Shown piece after piece: positions 60,110 to 64,000 of a stretch of DNA of 64,000 bases (positions within the stretch are counted from its first letter, which is position 1; every line of letters starts with the position of its first letter). The notes beneath the pieces are model-generated. The model made no database searches. It was not told the DNA's origin and saw nothing but the letters and a program-made list of their open reading frames with translations. The DNA is from Hyperoodon ampullatus (lineage: Eukaryota; Chordata; Mammalia; Artiodactyla; Ziphiidae), in NCBI GenBank assembly GCA_949752795.1, contig OX457060.1, forward strand, positions 106,094,949 to 106,158,948, written 5' to 3'. The position numbers and the translations under genes are program-made.

Positions 60110-60320
60110 ATAAAATAACATTTATTCATTTAACAAGTATTGTTTGTTTGGGCTCCTAGCATGTATCAAACATTGTTTTAGTCACTGAGGGTATGTGCTG
60201 GGAAAGATAGACAAAGTAACTACATTCCTGGATAATATAAATTAGTGACGGTGGAGAGATAGGACACAAACAAGTGAATAAACAAGATACTTTTAAATAC
60301 AGAGTGTGATAAAACAGGGT
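60110..60320 (+). repeat. Ancient mammalian interspersed repeat patch
   Basis: CATTTATTCATTTAACAAGTATTG followed by CCTAGCATGTATCAAACATT and AGACAAAGTAACTACATTCC matches the same old repeat seen at 10555 and 12360. Family not certain. Confidence 0.4.
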
Positions 60321-60329
60321 GATGAAAAG

Positions 60330-60950
60330 CAGGGAGATGGGGTGGTGGGTATGGAAATATGGTATTTTAGAAGGTGATACTTTAATACTTGAATTATGAG
60401 AACACAATTTCTTGTTTGGAGTTAAAAAAAAGAACACAAATAAGTTCTGGTTGGTCTCCTCTACTGGAAACATCTCTATTTTAAATTCTCTAAATTTCTC
60501 AATCTTTTAATCTTTACACTTTCCTCTTTATCCCTTCCAAATACCCCCCTGTTGTACTTTGTTAAGAATAGGAGACCCGTTCAGATAAATAATCTTATTG
60601 CAAATCCTATGTACCTTTTTCACCTCTATCTGCTACATGGTAAAGATGACATGTATCTTCGTGTATTGATTTCTGCTTTCCTGCCATTATAGTGGGAGAA
60701 TAAGCTACCTCCTTTCCACAGCTCAGACAGCCACTAGTGCTGCAGATCTTCTTTCCTGCCTTTTTCAATACTATACCTCATCAAGTTTCTCTCCTAATCT
60801 TTTCCTTTTCATTCTCTCCTTCTGTTTAGAAACATGCTTAATCTCCTGTATCTTCTTCATCTATCTATCATTTCTATCCATCCTGCCCTTGAACTTGCTA
60901 CATTTAGTTATCATTTAACCACATTTTTTGCCTTTTCCCTAAAACATTTG
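60330..60950. other. Pyrimidine-rich DNA, possibly old L2/CR1-type sequence
   Basis: The stretch 60480-60950 has the loose look of a decayed L2 body in plus orientation, but no diagnostic segment is certain. No gene. Confidence 0.25.
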
Positions 60951-60954
60951 GAAA

Positions 60955-61085
60955 ATGAGGGAATGGAAAGTGAAAATTTGGGGGTCAGAAAAACCAGTGT
61001 TTAGAATTCTACTTCTGGGACATATTAGCTGTAGGAATTAAGGCAAGTTTCTAGATTAAACTTCCTAAAAACACAGAAATGATTA
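60955..61085 (+). repeat. MIR fragment, plus strand
   Basis: TCAGAAAAACCAGTGTTTAGAATTCTACTTCTGGGACATATTAGCTGTAGG-type order, followed by GCAAGTTTCTAGATTAAACT, is a diverged sense MIR core. Confidence 0.55.
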
Positions 61086-61510
61086 TATTTCTATTCTTTT
61101 AAAATATTAACTATCACTCCATTTATTATAATAAATGTCCAATGCACTTAGTTTCAACCTTCACTCTTTGTAACCTATTTTTCCAATTTTATTTTCTTTT
61201 TTCCCATTCTCAAAAACTGTGGTGGATCAACCAACTATCCGCTCTATTATATCTTCTTATATTTCTCTATCTTAGTTTAGAATACTCAATAGTTCTTTAC
61301 CCCAAGAATATCTTTCCCATAAAATTCTAGTAGAACAAATTCTACCACAGTTTTTTGCAAGCACAATATCAACTTCTCCCCAAATTCCACTTCAGTGTTT
61401 CATCTGAAATAATGTATCCATCCATAGTTTGAATACTGGTAGTACTTATTTTGTAACTCCTTTTTGATCACCACTTTCTACCTTACACATTTTTGTGTAG
61501 TCACTGTAGC
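61086..61510. other. AT-rich DNA, nothing recognised
   Basis: No supported gene or repeat. Confidence 0.4.
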
Positions 61511-61511
61511 T

Positions 61512-61596
61512 GCCCAACATGAGTGTAGATTTCTAGAGGAAAGAAATAGTATCTAATTCATTATAATCTTCCAAATACCTAGTATAATGCCTATCA
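61512..61596 (+). repeat. L2 3' end fragment, plus strand
   Basis: GTAGATTTCTAGAGGAAAGA through CCTAGTATAATGCCTATCAT follows the L2 3'-end order. It is interrupted at 61597 by a MER5-type element; its end may resume at about 61755 (GCATTCAGCAAATATTTGTT). Confidence 0.5.
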
Positions 61597-61748
61597 TCTT
61601 CAAAGTGTAGGCTCTGGACTAGCAGCATCAGCATCACCTGGGTACTTGTTAGAAAGGTACTGAACCAGAAACTCTGGGGGTGGGGCCTAGCAATTTGCAT
61701 TTTAACAAGCCCTCCAGGTGATACTGCTGCTAGCAAAATCTGGGACCC
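61597..61748 (+). mobile_element. MER5A-like hAT element, plus strand
   Basis: Contains the diagnostic CAGCATCAGCATCACCTGGG (61622-61641), AGAAACTCTGGGGGTGGGGCC and TTTTAACAAGCCCTCCAGGTGATAC in order. Confidence 0.9.
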
Positions 61749-61836
61749 AGTCTTACAAGCATTCAGCAAATATTTGTTGAATGGATAAACAAAAGATGAA
61801 TAAATTTAGCTGATTTTTAAATAAAGCGTATGGACA

Positions 61837-62155
61837 CTTCCTTGGTGGCTCAGTGGTTAAGAATCTGCCTGCCAATGCAGGAGACACGTGTTCAATCCCT
61901 GGTCCCGGAAGATCCCACATGCTGCAGAGCAACTAAGCCTGTGCGTCACAACTACTGAGCCCGCACACCACACTCACTGAAAGCCCATGTGCCTAGAGCC
62001 CATGCTCCGCAACAAGAGAAGCCACTGCAGTGAGAAGACCTCGCACCGCAACAAAGAGTAGCCCCCACTCACTGCAACTAGAGAAAGCCCGCACACAGCG
62101 ATGAAGATCCAATGCAGCCAAAAATAAATAAATAAATAAATAAATTTTTTTTAAA
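61837..62155 (+). mobile_element. CHR-type SINE, long form, plus strand
   Basis: Head CACTTCCTTGGTGGCTCAG, B-box-like TGTTCAATCCC (61890-61900), tail (AATA)n at 62124-62143 followed by T8 and A5. Flanking duplications are diverged (GTATGGAC against GTATATGAC), so it may be an older copy. Confidence 0.9.
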
Positions 62156-62477
62156 AAGTATATGACTGTTATTTCTGCTGGAAAATGCATACTGTTGAGA
62201 TTTGGACATTAAATTATGAAACATCTTTGAGTTTAGATTAGAACAAATCTGATGTGCTGTACTTCCTAGCAATGTTCTCTAACATGCTTCTTTCCTCAAG
62301 CTCTTTCCCTTAGTTTATACATTACTTATACACCTGAAAGTGTGACTGCTGAGAATGTTTGTAAATGTTTACAAGTAAGTCACTGATTTTAATTCACTGG
62401 CAAGATAAATGATACCCATAAGGGTCTCTTGAATTTTTTTTCAATAAAATAGAGCATTGTGCAGTGCTTTGCGAATT
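62156..62477. other. AT-rich DNA, nothing recognised
   Basis: No gene or recognised repeat. Confidence 0.4.
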
Positions 62478-62605
62478 GAAGGTGCATATGACTCATGTGA
62501 GGAACTTGTTAAAATGAAAGTTTGATCCAGTAGATCTAGGGTGGTGTTCAAGATTTACAAGCTCCCAAGTCCTGCTGCTTGGTTCAGGGACCATCTTATG
62601 TGGAG
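62478..62605 (+). mobile_element. MER5-like hAT fragment, plus strand
   Basis: GAGGAACTTGTTAAAATG, CAGTAGATCTAGGGTGGTG and ACAAGCTCCCAAGTCCTGCTGCT follow the MER5 order with considerable divergence. Confidence 0.6.
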
Positions 62606-62669
62606 AAGGATAATAGTGTAATGTGTTTTCCAATCTAACATGCCAAGTAAAATCATTGTGTAGACAGGG

Positions 62670-62810
62670 AAGAGGCTTGAGGTGTTGGGCAGATGATTTA
62701 TCTCCTGGAAGTTTCACTTTCTTCATCTGTGAACTATAAATAATGTGTAAAACCTTTAGTATGATGCCTGACACACAGTTCTCAATAAAAGGCAACTATT
62801 ATTATTCAAA
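62670..62810 (+). repeat. MIR fragment, plus strand
   Basis: TTTCACTTTCTTCATCTGTGAAC, then AGTATGATGCCTGACACACAG and CTCAATAAAAGGCAACTATT, is a sense MIR 3' half. Confidence 0.75.
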
Positions 62811-64000
62811 TAAAAATTAACGACAAAATGTTAAAGGAGTATCAAAATATTATGGCTCCATCTGGTAGTGGTGTCTACAGATTGGTATGCAATTGTTTAA
62901 CCCTATTCCTGATGTGCTCACTCTGGAATGTGAGGGCAATAAAATTGATTTCTTCTGTCAACAGTTTTATAGCTTCTACAATTTCAGCTTGAGTATCCAC
63001 CATTGACCCACAGCAGCTGAAATCACAGGTGCAAATTCCTGAAAATTGAGCCTTTCTTCTGGCATTTTCCTGATTATCAGTTATTCCTGACAGAAACAAA
63101 GAAAACTGCAACCCATTGAAAGAAAACATTTTGATTTCTTTATTGTATATGTAAGGGCATCTTTTCATACTGGAATCTATCTTGCTGCACACGAACTGAG
63201 ATTTAAACAAATCGGTTGTTAGATTTCTCATTAATATCAGGCATTAGCTGAAGAATTTGGTGTACTTATCTTCCATACTAGTTAGCATACTATTGAAAAA
63301 TGAGTTATTTTAATTATGTAGCTTAAGACAGACTTTCTTTTCAGCTTATAAAATTAAAAGCAATGAATCCAATAGACTATTTTATTGTTCAGTGCAGGAG
63401 AGTTACCACTCATAAAGATGAATTTCTGAGTGACTGTCAAATTAGATCATATCCTAAGGAGTTCTTGGAACTTCTTTTGGGAATTATGGACACTTAAATA
63501 TTACAGCTAATACTCAGTTTAAGCTACAATGATTCATCAGAAGAAATATCCTTCAGATTCAAGAAAAAGAGATTTATCACCAAAGACTACTTTGAAAGAC
63601 ATGGTATTAAATATTTAAGGAAAGATGCATTGTCTAATGTCATTATATTCCTTTATGAAAATTGAGAAAGAACAGAAAAGCAAATATAGTTTTCTGGATT
63701 TGGGGTGGGAGTGGGGTTTAGAAACATTTTTAAAATGATTTTTCAACTTGATATTCATAGTCTAAGACCTACTGATTATTGTGGAATGCTTTCACTGTGT
63801 GTTGAATTTTCCAGATTTTTATTGTGAGATTTAAATTTTTTTAATTAAAATATATCAGTAATTAAACCCTGGTGTTAGGTTTAATTAAAACATGTTCTCA
63901 TAAGCGTTTGGTTGAAGTTCAGCAACAATCCATAAACAGTCAGTAACTACCACATCTAGATTAACAAGAGCTAATTTATCACACTGATGGCAGATTGTTT
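62811..64000. other. Unassigned DNA with a 118-codon minus-strand frame
   Basis: The frame at 63231-62875 (minus) is among the longest outside the L1s and the CpG island. It is rich in Ser, Ile, Phe and Cys (SFNGLQFSLFLSGIT; CTCDFSCCGS) and matches no family I recognise. A rough estimate for AT-rich DNA predicts a few frames of this length in the window by chance, so coding status is not supported. No repeat is recognised in the rest. Confidence 0.3.

Noticed and set aside
1..64000. CRISPR arrays, operons, phage or plasmid genes
   Set aside because: No regularly spaced repeats, bacterial-type gene packing or ribosome-binding pattern; repeat content is entirely mammalian.

Overview
The window is a stretch of mammalian nuclear genome, almost certainly from a cetacean (whale or dolphin). 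The evidence is at least eleven tRNA-derived SINEs of the cetacean CHR type, in a long and two short forms. Several are young enough to keep perfect target-site duplications. LINE-1 elements with artiodactyl/cetacean-style 3' ends accompany them, and none of the ruminant Bov-B or Bov-tA repeats is visible. Old pan-mammalian repeats (MIR, L2, MER5-like hAT elements, a Tigger-like element, MaLR and other LTRs) fill much of the rest.

No intact protein-coding gene can be supported. Bases 1-310 are a GC-rich, CpG-dense island with GC boxes and a CCAAT box (ATTGG on the + strand), followed by a polypyrimidine tract at 317-437. A strong minus-strand splice donor (GTGAGT, bases 89-84) lies inside the island, with CCAAT and GC boxes suitably upstream on that strand. 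This suggests the promoter and first exon of a gene running leftward out of the window, so that most of the window would be upstream intergenic DNA. A plus-strand donor at 292 keeps a rightward or bidirectional reading open. One further exon-like segment on the minus strand (34324-34486) has good acceptor and donor signals.

Layout: 0.9-10.4 kb holds scattered SINEs, an ERV LTR and an old L1. From 12.6 to 18 kb there is L2 sequence interrupted by two 5'-truncated L1 copies. From 20.3 to 23.4 kb there is a minus-strand endogenous retrovirus remnant with a recognisable integrase core. From 23.6 to 30.7 kb lies a nearly full-length old L1 on the minus strand, and from 36.2 to 42.7 kb a younger nearly full-length L1, also minus, carrying a SINE in ORF2. 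From 47.4 to 50.9 kb there is a third, decayed minus-strand L1. From 50.9 to 53.4 kb there are nested DNA transposons and SINEs, including two SINEs that entered the same target site in turn. From 54 to 64 kb the sequence is mostly single-copy-looking DNA with small ancient repeats.

No previously undescribed biological system was found. The most informative signals are records of transposition: a triplicated target site, a possible SINE 3' transduction and nested insertions. Next come the promoter island and the candidate minus-strand exon. Repeat family names are given from recognition of diagnostic sequence by eye, so subfamily labels are tentative.
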